A stretch of 64,000 bases of DNA from Leptolyngbya sp. PCC 6406 (GCF_000332095.2 NZ_KI913949.1:2907718-2971717); one strand, 5' to 3'; positions 36,312-45,694 are shown, numbered from the stretch's first letter. Made by a program: numbers and translations. Notes: a model not told the origin generated them from the letters alone.

Positions 36312-37517
36312 TTACTTGGGTGTTTGTTTGTGCTTTGCGGTCTGGGAGAACAGACGAAAGTAGAGGCCCTGGGTCAATTCCTTGAAGGGAAAGGCCAGGT
36401 AGGTGAGGGGATTGATAGTGACAATGATGTTACGGATATCTCGCTGAGCCAGGGCCACCACTGCCCAGGCCACCCAGGAGGCCGACATGATGCCCACCGG
36501 GTTTAGAGCACTCTTGAAGGGTCCAAGCACGATTTTGCGGATGGTGCAGGGGGCATCTCGCCGCCTGAGGGTAACCAGATCGCCGAGGAGTCGCTTCGAG
36601 ACTTCGTAAAGTGGACTGAAGGCTGGCCCCACCTCTGCCTCCGAAGTATTGACCCAGATTTCTTTGATCGCCATGCCAGCGGGGGGAGCGACGGTTTCCA
36701 TAAATACATCCATCAACCGCAGAGCCGAGAGGGCATTGACCTCTAGGGATAGGTTAATGGCGGCGGGGGTGCGATCGCGGTGGACATTGACCCCGTGGTT
36801 GATGATCAAAATATCCACTTTCTGCAAGATGGGTTGAAGCGCCGCTTCCTGTCCCGGTTGCCAGGACTGGACGGTGATACCTTCAGGAAAGTCTGCCCCT
36901 GGAGAGGTGGTGAGGGCAATGGGTTTAGCCCCGCGTTGGGCTAGGGCCGTCATGAGGGAGCGCCCCAGGGTGCCTGAGGCTCCGGTTACGGCGACGGTTT
37001 TATTTTTGAGGGAGAGGGCGGTGCCCAGGAGTTTATCCAGCACGGTGAAATTGCCCGCATAGTAGGCATTGACATTATCAAAATGATGCCGCCAATGGTA
37101 GCTGCGGTTCACCAACCAAGGTCTCGGGATCGTGTCTAGAGGACCGGGTTCATGGGTCAGATCTGTGGTCAGCAGCCAGCCCTGGGCACGCAGTAGGGCA
37201 CTGAGCAGAAATCCGCCGCTGTAGAGCACCCCTAGCCACAGGCCAGGGAGACCTAAAGCCAGGGCAAGAACCGCGATCGCAGCCATCATGGCTAGGGATT
37301 CGGGGACATCGTTATAGAGTTGCGCCTTAGCATAGAGCTCGCCACTGACGGGGGTGAAATCCCGTTTGTAGGCGCGATGGTGCCAGTTATGTAGCGTTTG
37401 CAAGGGGGGAAAAGTGTGGCTGGCGATATGGTAAGTATCTCGCACTACTTCGGCCATAAAGATTGCCCCCAAGCCCCAGATACATTGAACCGCCATGGTC
37501 CCCAGGGTCATCCTCAT
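36312..37517 (-). CDS. Fusion of sterol-desaturase-like and short-chain-dehydrogenase-like domains
   Basis: 401 aa. The N-terminal part (about 1-165) is a membrane fatty-acid-hydroxylase/sterol-desaturase type domain with di-iron histidine clusters 'LHNWHHRAY' and 'NRSYHWRHHFDN' and several hydrophobic segments. The C-terminal part (about 170-400) is an NAD(P)-binding SDR: 'KTVAVTGASGTLGRSLMTALAQRGAKPIAL', 'ILIINHGVNVH', 'SPLYEVSKRLLGDLV' (YxxxK). Such bifunctional proteins are found in cyanobacteria; the lipid or carotenoid substrate is not known. Only two of the usual three histidine boxes are obvious, so desaturase activity is uncertain. Confidence 0.82.
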   Translation of the reverse strand: MRMTLGTMAVQCIWGLGAIFMAEVVRDTYHIASHTFPPLQTLHNWHHRAYKRDFTPVSGELYAKAQLYNDVPESLAMMAAIAVLALALGLPGLWLGVLYSGGFLLSALLRAQGWLLTTDLTHEPGPLDTIPRPWLVNRSYHWRHHFDNVNAYYAGNFTVLDKLLGTALSLKNKTVAVTGASGTLGRSLMTALAQRGAKPIALTTSPGADFPEGITVQSWQPGQEAALQPILQKVDILIINHGVNVHRDRTPAAINLSLEVNALSALRLMDVFMETVAPPAGMAIKEIWVNTSEAEVGPAFSPLYEVSKRLLGDLVTLRRRDAPCTIRKIVLGPFKSALNPVGIMSASWVAWAVVALAQRDIRNIIVTINPLTYLAFPFKELTQGLYFRLFSQTAKHKQTPK

Positions 37518-37622
37518 TTGCCTCGTTGTTGGTGAATTGATAGTGGTCTGGGTGTTGCTGAAGGGGGTAATGCCCAGCTAGAGCGCCTGGTTTTCCCATG
37601 CCCTTCAGGACTAGCATGGGGC

Positions 37623-38105
37623 ATGATCATCCCCTCAGCACTATGTATGTATGACAAGTCTGGTATTGCCGTCAATCTTCCCGGTTTTCCCGGTTCCCCC
37701 GTCTTTCATATCCTTCGCTTAGAACCGGAGGATGATCTTCGCAATTGTGTCTGGACCTTTGCTCAAGAGCGAGCGATTTCAGCAGCGGCCTTGGTTACCT
37801 GTGTGGGTAGCCTATCCCATGCCTGCCTCCGGTTCTCGGGTCAGGAGCAGGGGACGGAACTTATCGGCCCTTTTGAAATCTTGGCCATGGTGGGCACCCT
37901 TTCCTATCATGGGCTACACCTGCACCTCACGGTAGGGGACCAGGCGGGACAGGTGCGGGGCGGTCACCTGATGCCCGGTTGTCGGATCTATACGACTGCT
38001 GAGATCGCGATCGCAGTTTTACCCGATCTTCTATTTCAGCGCTGTCCTGATGCTCGCACCGGCTACCGGGAACTAGAGATTCTCCCAGCCTCTGGGGCTT
38101 CATAG
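37623..38105 (+). CDS. PPC/DUF296-domain protein
   Basis: 160 aa (start uncertain; an inner ATG at 37647, MYDKSG, is equally plausible). The domain is the small PPC/DUF296 fold known from AT-hook proteins and from stand-alone bacterial homologues: 'HILRLEPEDDLRNCVWTFAQERAISAAALVTCVGSLSHACLRFSG', 'FEILAMVGTLSYHGLHLHLTVGDQAGQVRGGHLMPGCRIYTTAEIAI'. The H-L-H-L and G-G-H-L positions match the metal-binding histidines of the family. The biological role is unknown. Its 3' end overlaps convergent guaD by 43 bp. Confidence 0.83.
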   Translation: MIIPSALCMYDKSGIAVNLPGFPGSPVFHILRLEPEDDLRNCVWTFAQERAISAAALVTCVGSLSHACLRFSGQEQGTELIGPFEILAMVGTLSYHGLHLHLTVGDQAGQVRGGHLMPGCRIYTTAEIAIAVLPDLLFQRCPDARTGYRELEILPASGAS

Positions 38106-39436
38106 GCCAACGCCCCCAGGATATAGGTGGCGGTAATAGCGCGATCGTCGCCGAGGATGACGAGGCCAAAGGCAAGATCTGCAACTTCTTCTACATTGGC
38201 TGCCACCGGAACCGGGTTGCGGAGGGCCAAGGCCGGGGTCCCCTGGGGATCTAACACCACAAAGTCCGCTTCCTTCCCCGGCTCAAAATTTCCCAGCACC
38301 GCCTCCAGCCTCAGGGCACGGGCTCCCCCCAGAGTGGCCAGGAATAGGGCTTGGCAGGCCGAAAGTTTTTGATGCCGCAGTTGGGCCACCTTGTAGGCAT
38401 CCTGGGTAGTTTGCAGAAGAGAAAAGCTGGTACCCGCCCCCACATCGGTCCCTAGCCCCACTTTCACCGGGGTTTCCTGAGACTTGGCCTTTTCTAGGGG
38501 AAACAGGCCACTCCCTAAAAATAGATTCGAGGTAGGACAAAATGCGATCGCAGATCCCGCCGCCGATAACCGAACAAACTCCGCATCCGTTAGTTGGACT
38601 CCATGGGCAAAGACGGCGCGTTCCCCCACTAGCCCCGCCCGATCGTACACCTCCAAATAGCCATCATGATCGGGAAAAAGCTGTCGAATCCAGGCCACCT
38701 CATCTCGGTTCTCCGATAGGTGGGTGTGCAGATACACATCGGGAAACTCCTCCAACAGCTTGCCCGCCAGACTCAACTGCTCTGGCGTAGAGGTGGCCGC
38801 AAACCGGGGGGTCACCGCATAGAGCAGTCGCCCCCGTCTGTGCCAGGTTTCGATCAGCCGTCGAGAATCGGTATAGCTGTTAGCGGCAGTGTCCCGCAGG
38901 TACTCAGGGGCGTTGCGATCCATCATCACCTTGCCCGTAATCAGCCGCAGGTGCCTTGCCTCTGCCGCTTCAAATAATGCCTCCGCTGACTCAGGAAACA
39001 CCGCCGCAAAGACTAGGGCCGTGGTGGTGCCGTGGCGCAGTAACTCCGCTAGGAAACGATCCGCCATCCGTCGCGCAAACGCCTTATCCTGGTACTTCTT
39101 CTCCGCTGGAAAGGTATATCGATTCAACCATTCCAGTAGTTGCTCTCCATAGGCTGCCATCATGCCCATCTGGGGAAAGTGGATGTGGGTATCGATGAAT
39201 CCCGGCATCAACAGCCGATCGGGATAGGCCGCGATCTCAAGATCAGAATACTGAGACCGAATCATCTCATAGGGACCACAGGCTTGAATGATGCCGTTGT
39301 GGACCACCATCAGCCCATCGGGCCAGTAGCGAATACAGTCTGCCTCGGGCCGATAGAAGGGATCGTCTACAAAATCCAGCAGAGCTCCCCGAAAACCATG
39401 GGGCTGTCTAGAGAAGACCATCTCAGGTGCGGTCAT
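38063..39436 (-). CDS. guaD: Guanine deaminase
   Basis: 457 aa. GuaD converts guanine to xanthine in purine catabolism or salvage. The amidohydrolase motifs are complete: 'MPGFIDTHIHFPQMGMMA' (metal HxH), 'LHTHLSENRDEVAWI' (metal His, Glu), 'AHGVQLTDAEF' and 'VGLGTDVGAGTSFSLLQTTQDAYKV' (metal Asp). 'DTHIHFPQ' and 'LGTDVGAGTSFSLL' are characteristic of guanine deaminase among relatives. It is convergent with and overlaps the PPC-domain gene by 43 bp. Confidence 0.95.
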   Translation of the reverse strand: MTAPEMVFSRQPHGFRGALLDFVDDPFYRPEADCIRYWPDGLMVVHNGIIQACGPYEMIRSQYSDLEIAAYPDRLLMPGFIDTHIHFPQMGMMAAYGEQLLEWLNRYTFPAEKKYQDKAFARRMADRFLAELLRHGTTTALVFAAVFPESAEALFEAAEARHLRLITGKVMMDRNAPEYLRDTAANSYTDSRRLIETWHRRGRLLYAVTPRFAATSTPEQLSLAGKLLEEFPDVYLHTHLSENRDEVAWIRQLFPDHDGYLEVYDRAGLVGERAVFAHGVQLTDAEFVRLSAAGSAIAFCPTSNLFLGSGLFPLEKAKSQETPVKVGLGTDVGAGTSFSLLQTTQDAYKVAQLRHQKLSACQALFLATLGGARALRLEAVLGNFEPGKEADFVVLDPQGTPALALRNPVPVAANVEEVADLAFGLVILGDDRAITATYILGALAYEAPEAGRISSSR

Positions 39437-39655
39437 AGTGGCGAGGAAAAAGGATGGAGAAGGAATTTACCTCCACCCATGCTACGGAATTGGGGGGACA
39501 TTAGCCGCTTCAGATCGCTACAAGCCTTATCAAAAGTCATGTACAGTCGCGCCGCAATGCGGCACTGTCATCATTCCCAAAAACGAAGTCTAGTTTGCAA
39601 CAGGCAAGACACTTGCAAAACGACGAAATCCTCGCGGTATTTACGCCGCCCAACC

Positions 39656-39803
39656 CTAGTACTGGGCGGCGTAAATACTCTAACCGTTCTATCGTGGCAC
39701 ACCTCGGCCCCTCTCCCTAGCCCTCTCCAAAGGGACGAGGGGACCGGGAAATGTTGGGCTGGTGCGACAGAATAGCAAGCCTATTTCAGCCTAGGTGTAC
39801 TAG
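39656..39803. repeat. CTAG-bounded MITE family 1, copy 2
   Basis: 148 bp from CTAGTACTGGGCGGCGTAAA to GTGTACTAG. It shares with 63407-63552 the core 'CGTGGCACACCTCGGCCCCT', then an inverted CCTCTCC/GGGACGAGGGG stem and 'AAATGTTG'. Confidence 0.8.
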
Positions 39804-39834
39804 GGCTCGACAGCATAAATCTCCCGACTAGTGC

Positions 39835-39869
39835 GCAAGCTTCTGGCTTGCGGCAAGCCAGAAGCTTGC
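39835..39869. repeat. Perfect hairpin, 17-bp arms
   Basis: GCAAGCTTCTGGCTTGC (39835-39851) and its exact inverse GCAAGCCAGAAGCTTGC (39853-39869), one base apart. No T-tract, so a palindromic repeat rather than a terminator. Confidence 0.6.
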
Positions 39870-39900
39870 ACGACGATCACTAAACTTATGCCGTGAAGCA

Positions 39901-40006
39901 CTATAGCGATCCTGCAAGAGCCTTGAGTAAGCCTCTTGCTCCGTGGGTTACGCTTCGCTTCACCCACGCTACTAAGGCATTCAGAAATCAAATAGGATTG
40001 CTATAG
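39901..40006. repeat. MITE family 2, copy 1
   Basis: 106 bp with ends CTATAGCGATCC and GGATTGCTATAG (11 of 12 inverted match). The interior hairpin GTGGGTTACGCTTCGCTTCA then CCCACG is shared with the copy at 45349. Confidence 0.75.
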
Positions 40007-40252
40007 TGCTCGGCGGCATAAATAACTCACCTACTTGATAGAGCAGGAGTTCTCGTGAGACAAGGAATTCCTTTTCATCCTTCTGTCTGCTACGCACAGC
40101 CCTACACCCTGCTTCGCACGGGCACAGCCCTACACCTAGACGCATAAAAAAGAGCACCATTTCTGGAGTTACTCACAAGAAGATGTCTGCACCACCACCC
40201 CTCGAACTTTTTCACCCCCATACCGCACTATCGTTTTTGTTTCAATCGTTTT

Positions 40253-40294
40253 TGGCTCATTTTGTGGCTCACTTTGGGTCCAAAAAATGGCTCA
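40253..40294. promoter_or_regulatory. Three TGGCTCA motifs upstream of STAND gene
   Basis: TGGCTCA occurs at 40253-40259, 40265-40271 and 40288-40294, 40-80 bp before the start of a gene that carries its own HTH domain. Possible autoregulatory sites; spacing is 12 and 23 bp. Confidence 0.3.
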
Positions 40295-40335
40295 CCTTTT
40301 CAGAATCTATTTACGAAATTTGATTAATAGGGAAA

Positions 40336-41784
40336 ATGGCTCTAATAGTTACTCCAGCTAGGATGCATCACTCCTACTCCAATCCCAGCAAACTACGGCT
40401 CTCGTCTGCGGGGCTAGAGCGAGTAGATGCCACACTGACTCAAATCGGGTGGCGAAAACAGTCCAAAGAGTGGGCCGCAGCGGCCAATGTGGGGGTGGCG
40501 ACGCTGAAGCGGTTTCGCACACGCCACCGCATCATGGCCGATGCTTTTCAGTCTATCTGTGGGGCACTGGATCTGGACTGGCGGGAGATCGCAGAGCCCT
40601 GTTCTCCCTCTGAAAAAGACGAAGAAGAGGAGGCAGGGGAGAATTTAACCCTATTGGATACAACACCAGAAGAAATCTGGGTACAGCGACAGGAGGTATT
40701 ACAACAGTTAGTCCATCGGTTGCAACAGGGTTGCCGGGTGTTAGTGATTACGGGCATTACGGGCATTGGCAAAACTGTACTGACAGAGCAGGTGAGCCAA
40801 CATCTCCAGGATTCAATCCGACAGCAGATACATCTCAATTTTGAAGTGCGATCGCGGGCCAAATTCGTAGACATCGCCACCCATTGCCTAGAGCGGGCCG
40901 GTCAACGGGTGACAGAAGCAGACCAACAAAAGCCCCAGCAACTGATGGGACGTTGGTTGGGGGTATTGGCCCATGAGCCCCACTGGGTCGTGATGGACTC
41001 AGTAGAGACCATCCTCAAAGGGGATGAGCAAAAGGGCTGGAGTGTCTTTGAGGATCCCCTATGGGAAACGTTTTTTCATAAGCTGCTGGGTTGGGAAACC
41101 TTTCAAAGCCAGTTTTTGCTCACGTCCCAGGATCTTCCCGTCCAGATTGAGGTGCAGGGACTGCGCTACAAAGAGCGTTTTCATGTAGAACCGCTCTATG
41201 GTCTGTCACCAGATCTCCAGGCCGAATTGTTCCAGAGCTACGGGTTTGAACCCGATGGCTCCCATAGCGAGGTAGAAAGCTGGGCCTACCTGACCCGGAT
41301 TGGGGCTGCTTACGAGGGACACCCCTTAGCGCTCCAAGTGATTATTGGCGAAATTCTAGATCTCTACGATGGTGACGCGATCGCCTACTGGCACCGCTAT
41401 GGCCAGGAAATAAAAATGGTGGAGGCGGCCCAGGCAGCGTCATCCCAGACCGATCGCCCCCAATTGGATCGCTATTCCCAACGGCTGCGGCGGGCAGTGC
41501 GCGATCGCATTGAGCGATCCTTTTTGCGTCTGCGCCAAGAACTTCCCGACGCCTACCTGCTACTGTGCATGGCGGCCATCTACCGAGAACCCGTGACCGA
41601 ACGCTTTTTGCTCAGCCCCATGCGGCGACGGGGCTGGTCCCTTCAACGGGGTCAAGTCGCTCTCGATACCCTGCTAGATCGCCATTTGCTAGAACTGGGC
41701 AAGCAAGAAACCCTCAGACAGCATAATCTAATTCGTAGTGTTGCCTTAGATCACTTCCATCAGCTAGAGCAGCCCCGGCGATAG
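40336..41784 (+). CDS. HTH-STAND (NB-ARC-like) ATPase
   Basis: 482 aa. Residues about 18-90 form a helix-turn-helix-like domain ('SAGLERVDATLTQIGWRKQSKEWAAAANVGVATLKRFRTRHRIMADAFQSICGALDLDWREI') found at the start of cyanobacterial STAND proteins. An acidic linker (EKDEEEEAGE) precedes the NTPase: P-loop 'VLVITGITGIGKTVLTEQV' (about 134-152), Walker B 'PHWVVMDSVETIL' and a winged-helix end ('VALDTLLDRHLLEL'). STAND proteins are signal-responsive switches that oligomerise on ATP binding. The usual C-terminal sensor repeats are missing, but a separate TPR protein follows 75 bp downstream. Role (regulator or defence) is undetermined. Confidence 0.85.
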   Translation: MALIVTPARMHHSYSNPSKLRLSSAGLERVDATLTQIGWRKQSKEWAAAANVGVATLKRFRTRHRIMADAFQSICGALDLDWREIAEPCSPSEKDEEEEAGENLTLLDTTPEEIWVQRQEVLQQLVHRLQQGCRVLVITGITGIGKTVLTEQVSQHLQDSIRQQIHLNFEVRSRAKFVDIATHCLERAGQRVTEADQQKPQQLMGRWLGVLAHEPHWVVMDSVETILKGDEQKGWSVFEDPLWETFFHKLLGWETFQSQFLLTSQDLPVQIEVQGLRYKERFHVEPLYGLSPDLQAELFQSYGFEPDGSHSEVESWAYLTRIGAAYEGHPLALQVIIGEILDLYDGDAIAYWHRYGQEIKMVEAAQAASSQTDRPQLDRYSQRLRRAVRDRIERSFLRLRQELPDAYLLLCMAAIYREPVTERFLLSPMRRRGWSLQRGQVALDTLLDRHLLELGKQETLRQHNLIRSVALDHFHQLEQPRR

Positions 41785-41859
41785 GAGATCTCTCGGTCAA
41801 ATCCCTATTCGGCATTCGGGTCTGAATCAATCTGAATCGACTGGATTTGGGATCAGGCC

Positions 41860-43311
41860 GTGACCCCCACTACAATCCCTGCCCCTACCTCGCTGCCATC
41901 TCTGCTGACAGCGGCAATTCCCCCTGAACTAGCGGCAACAGCGGCAACAGTTGACGCCCATGGGTCCCCCTGTGTGGACGGTGATCTGCCCCTCGGCCAG
42001 CAATTGCATTGGCTGGCCCTAGAAAACTGGATCTACGCCTGTCATCGCATGCTCCCCCAAGCCCAGGGATTACAAGCAGTGCGGGGACTCATGGAAGCCT
42101 GTCACCACAGCCGCGCCCTGGGGCAATGGTCCCTCGCCTATCATCTCACCTGCTGGCCCGTAGGAAGAGAGGGCGTGCCACTACATGAGCAATTGGGACG
42201 CTGGGGGCACTACCGCGCCCAGATTGAACTCTATGGCGGATTGGTGGGCAAACTCGGCCCAGAGGTAGACCTGCTCTGCTGGCATGGCTTGGGCGCTGCC
42301 CATTGCCATCTGGGGGAGTTCAAACTAGCTAGGCCATACCACGAGCAACAGTTGCAATGGGCTCGGGCTCAGGGTGATCGCTCCGCCGAAGCCCAAGCCT
42401 TGGAGGATTTTGGTCAATGGTGTTATGACCAGCACAACTATTCACTAGCCATCCACTATTTCCAGCAGCAATACCAACTCGTCGCCCCCTTTCAATCGGA
42501 TCGGCTCCGGGTCACGGTTTTGGGGAAACTAGGGCGTACCTATTGCTGCACCCTCAAAATTCAGAAAGGCCTTTCCTACCTGAAACAGGCTCTAGATCTG
42601 AGTCGAGGATTGGGATGCCGTGCCTTGGAATTAAAGGCATTAGCTGATTTGGGCTATGGATATTTCAGAATGAATGCGACGGAAGAGGCTATTGCCTGTC
42701 TTGAGACTGTCTTAGCCGAGCTGGATCTTGTGGGGGATTTGGCGCTACAAGCTTCAGTCTTGCGCAATTTGGGTACCGCCTATGGTTGGCAGGGCAATGT
42801 CCACGCTGCCATGGCTTGTGGACAGGAAGCTCTCGCCCTCAGTCGTAGGGCTCAAAATCCAAGCCTAGAATGCATTCTCTTGATTGACATTGGTCTTTGG
42901 TACAACTGGCACGAGAAAAACTACGATCAGGCGATCGTCTATGCCCAGGCAAGCTTATCCATTGCCCATCGTATTGGCAGTCATTACGATGCAATCATGA
43001 GTTATACCCACCTCGCCTTGCATAGCGCGCAGAAACAAGATCTGGTTAATGCTGAGAGCTACGTCCAAACTGCTCTACACTTGCTCGAAGATCAGCAAGA
43101 TCTCATCGATTGTGAAACCGAAGCCTTAGTTTTAGCCTGCATTGCCAAGGTGCATTGGGTCAGCGGTAGACAGTTATGGGCATTTTTTACCGTATGCCGC
43201 AGCCTATGGCTACTACCCCCGTGGCAAAGTATCAATGGCCGAGTCATCCTCAAGAATACAGTGGCAACCCTCACCCCTTCTTGGCTGCAACGGATACTAA
43301 AGCGGCGTTAA
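41860..43311 (+). CDS. TPR-repeat protein paired with the STAND ATPase
   Basis: 483 aa from GTG 41860. After a low-complexity, T/A-rich start, the protein is helical throughout. TPR-type repeats of about 40 residues run from 130 to 440, for example 'LCWHGLGAAHCHLGEFKLARPYHEQQLQWARAQG', 'LEDFGQWCYDQHNYSLAIHYFQQQYQLV', 'LGKLGRTYCCTLKIQKGLSYLKQALDLSRG', 'LADLGYGYFRMNATEEAIACLETVLAEL', 'LRNLGTAYGWQGNVHAAMACGQEALALSRR'. It is the kind of array usually fused to the C-terminus of STAND ATPases, here a separate gene on the same strand 75 bp after the ATPase. A partner role is inferred. Confidence 0.85.
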   Translation: MTPTTIPAPTSLPSLLTAAIPPELAATAATVDAHGSPCVDGDLPLGQQLHWLALENWIYACHRMLPQAQGLQAVRGLMEACHHSRALGQWSLAYHLTCWPVGREGVPLHEQLGRWGHYRAQIELYGGLVGKLGPEVDLLCWHGLGAAHCHLGEFKLARPYHEQQLQWARAQGDRSAEAQALEDFGQWCYDQHNYSLAIHYFQQQYQLVAPFQSDRLRVTVLGKLGRTYCCTLKIQKGLSYLKQALDLSRGLGCRALELKALADLGYGYFRMNATEEAIACLETVLAELDLVGDLALQASVLRNLGTAYGWQGNVHAAMACGQEALALSRRAQNPSLECILLIDIGLWYNWHEKNYDQAIVYAQASLSIAHRIGSHYDAIMSYTHLALHSAQKQDLVNAESYVQTALHLLEDQQDLIDCETEALVLACIAKVHWVSGRQLWAFFTVCRSLWLLPPWQSINGRVILKNTVATLTPSWLQRILKRR

Positions 43312-43599
43312 CTGTCTCCGCACAGTGAGGTTATGCAAAAATGAGATGCCACCCGATGGTCGCTCTGCAACAACCCAGCTAGGTGTTCAGGGCATGGTGG
43401 GAGAGGGTCATCTTTGCCATGGCGTTCAAGGCTTTGAGCAGATTTTTTATCAGTCAATCAGCTCTGCCACAAGTTTGCCACATTCTTTTTCTATGGTTGG
43501 CTATATGTATATTACGGCTAAGCTTTTTCAGAAAAAACTAGGAGCCAGCATGCCAGATCCGGTAGAGCCAAGAGAATTGGCTCACAATCTTGCAAAATC

Positions 43600-45354
43600 A
43601 TGAAAACTTCTATCATGCAATCAACTACTGCTGCTGCTGCCGCTGCTGCTACTCCATCTCCTAAGCCTGAGCTGAGAGGAGACCAAGAATCTCGCGACTC
43701 AAAAAAAAATACATTCCTCAATCGATTATTATTAGGAGAAATTTTAATATCCTCAAAAAAATTTAAGCTGCTACGTAATTTCTCAATTGTCAGCCTCATC
43801 GCCTTTTCTCTAGCCATCGGTTGGCTAGCACAAATCTATCGACAGCAAACCATAAAAAACCTAGTAAATATCAAGGAAGATAGTAATATCATCCTGACCC
43901 AGGTTCTAGCCAATACTCTATGGCCAGAGTACGGATCATTTCTTTCCCGCAATCAAGATTTGAGTGCAGAAGAGTTGGTGGCAGATGCGAGAATTAGTCA
44001 AATTCATGAAACGATACTAGACCAAGTTGAAAATTCAGATGTAGTCAAAATCAAGATTTTCGACGTGCAAGGGCGGACTGTATTTTCGACGGAGTTGGCT
44101 CAAATTGGAGAGACTAAATCTGCTGCCTTGCAATCAGCTCAGTCGGGTCAAACAATAAGTCAGCTCGGGCATCGAGATACCTTCACAGCTTTGAGAAGTA
44201 CCATTAAAGATCGCCATTTACTCTCTAGTTATATCCCTATTTATGACAAGCAATCTCGCGAAGAAATCGTTGGTGTATTTGAAGTCTACACTGATGTCAC
44301 CCCCTGGTTGCAGCAGATTGAAGCCAGCCAGCGCAGAATTATCATCAGAACTTCTCTGATTGTAACTATACTTTATGGTGTCCTTTTTCTGTTTGTCTCT
44401 AGGGCCGAGGCATTGATAAAACAGCAACATCAGAAACTACAGGAATCTGAAACATCCTATCGACAGCAAGCCTGCGATCTAGAAGATACATTGACTGAGC
44501 TAAAAATCATTCAAGCTCAGATGATTCAAAGTGAAAAAATGTCTAGTTTGGGGCAGTTAGTTGCCGGTGTTGCCCATGAAATCAACAACCCTATAAATTT
44601 TATTCATGGCAACCTAAATCACTTGGATGCCTATACGAAGGAGGTGTTTGATCTCTTTCGGGCCTATCAAGCTCATTATCCTAATCCACCCCAGACTCTA
44701 CAAGAGAAGGTGGATGAGGCTGACATGGATTTTTTGATGTCAGATTTACCTGGTATATTTAAGTCCATAAAATCTGGCACTGAACGTATTCGTGAAGTTG
44801 TATTGTCTCTGCGAAATTTTTCGCGTTTAGACGAATCTGAGTTTAAGGAGGTGGATATTCATGATGGTCTTGATAGTACCTTAGTGATTTTGCAACATCG
44901 ATTGATTTCAAGGCCAGGGCAGCCAGGGATTCAAATCATCAAGGAATATGGTCAGCTCCCTCTAGTGCAATGTTATCCAGGTCTTCTGAATCAAGTATTC
45001 ATGAATATTCTCAATAATGCTATTGAAGCCTTTGAAGAAATAAATCAAAGACAGACATTTGAGGATCTCATTAAAAATCCCCATAGGATTCATGTTTGCA
45101 CTCACAGATTGGATGAACAATGGGTGAAAATTACGATATCAGATAACGGTATTGGTATCCCTAAAGAGGTGCAGTCTCATATTTTTGACCCCTTCTTTAC
45201 AACTAAACCCGTGGGCAAAGGAACAGGTTTAGGATTGTCTACTAGTTACCAAATCGTGACCGAAAAGCATCACGGCCAAATAGGAGTTTATTCCACACCA
45301 GGCAGAGGAACAAGGTTTGAGATAAAAATTCCTGTTCATCATCCCAAGATATAG
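43600..45354 (+). CDS. Membrane sensor histidine kinase
   Basis: 584 aa. A Thr/Ala-rich start encoded by a GCT/GCC repeat precedes two membrane helices (about 60-78 and 246-266) that bracket an extracytoplasmic sensor of about 165 residues. A coiled coil follows. The kinase core has H326 in 'QLVAGVAHEINNPINFIHGNL', N-box 'NQVFMNILNNAIEAF', G1 'ISDNGIGIP', F 'IFDPFFTTKPVGKGTGLGLS'. The sensed signal is unknown. The core is closely related to that of the kinase at 46319. The stop codon (TAG 45352-45354) falls inside a family 2 MITE. No response regulator lies adjacent. Confidence 0.9.
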   Translation: MKTSIMQSTTAAAAAAATPSPKPELRGDQESRDSKKNTFLNRLLLGEILISSKKFKLLRNFSIVSLIAFSLAIGWLAQIYRQQTIKNLVNIKEDSNIILTQVLANTLWPEYGSFLSRNQDLSAEELVADARISQIHETILDQVENSDVVKIKIFDVQGRTVFSTELAQIGETKSAALQSAQSGQTISQLGHRDTFTALRSTIKDRHLLSSYIPIYDKQSREEIVGVFEVYTDVTPWLQQIEASQRRIIIRTSLIVTILYGVLFLFVSRAEALIKQQHQKLQESETSYRQQACDLEDTLTELKIIQAQMIQSEKMSSLGQLVAGVAHEINNPINFIHGNLNHLDAYTKEVFDLFRAYQAHYPNPPQTLQEKVDEADMDFLMSDLPGIFKSIKSGTERIREVVLSLRNFSRLDESEFKEVDIHDGLDSTLVILQHRLISRPGQPGIQIIKEYGQLPLVQCYPGLLNQVFMNILNNAIEAFEEINQRQTFEDLIKNPHRIHVCTHRLDEQWVKITISDNGIGIPKEVQSHIFDPFFTTKPVGKGTGLGLSTSYQIVTEKHHGQIGVYSTPGRGTRFEIKIPVHHPKI

Positions 45355-45454
45355 CGATCCTGCATGAGCTTTGAGCAAGCGTTTTGTTTCGTGGGTTACG
45401 CTTCGCTTCACCCACGCTACGAGGATCTTCAAAAATCAAATGGGATTGCTATAG
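45349..45454. repeat. MITE family 2, copy 2, overlapping a stop codon
   Basis: Starts ATATAGCGATCC and ends GGATTGCTATAG, with the same interior hairpin (GTGGGTTACGCTTCGCTTCA) as 39901-40006. The first bases provide the TAG stop of the upstream kinase. Confidence 0.75.
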
Positions 45455-45524
45455 CCCCCTCGGAGACTTTCCAAGTCGTGTCAATAACTGATCCCAATAT
45501 GACAACCTGTCGCCATGCCAGAGG

Positions 45525-45694
45525 CTAGTGCTGGGCAGCGTAAATACTCTGACCGTTTCATCGCGGCACACTCGGACCCTCACCGTTCGGCTGAGCTCAC
45601 GCCGAAGCCCTAACCCTCTCCCAGGGGGAGAGGGGACTGGAAAATGTTGGGCTGGCGCGACAATAGTGGGCTGATTTATGCCCTGCGGCACTAG
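45525..45694. repeat. CTAG-bounded MITE family 1, copy 3
   Basis: From CTAGTGCTGGGCAGCGTAAA to GCGGCACTAG, 170 bp. It contains an extra 24-bp piece (GTTCGGCTGAGCTCACGCCG region) compared with the next copy. Shares its right CTAG with copy 4. Confidence 0.8.

Larger units (their letters stand above)
39437..40335. other. Repeat cluster between guaD and the STAND gene
   Basis: Carries a family 1 MITE (39656-39803) with a truncated inverted end abutting its left side (TATTTACGCCGCCC, about 39638-39651), a 17-bp-arm hairpin (39835-39869), a family 2 MITE (39901-40006), and near the right end three TGGCTCA motifs (40253, 40265, 40288). No gene is seen. Confidence 0.5.

Noticed and set aside
40336-43311. 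Avs-type antiphage STAND system
   Set aside because: No effector nuclease or other effector domain is seen at the N-terminus; the HTH points rather to a regulator.
43325-43603. 92-aa open frame between the TPR gene and the kinase
   Set aside because: GTG start without ribosome-binding site and no protein-like pattern; best read as leader sequence of the kinase gene.
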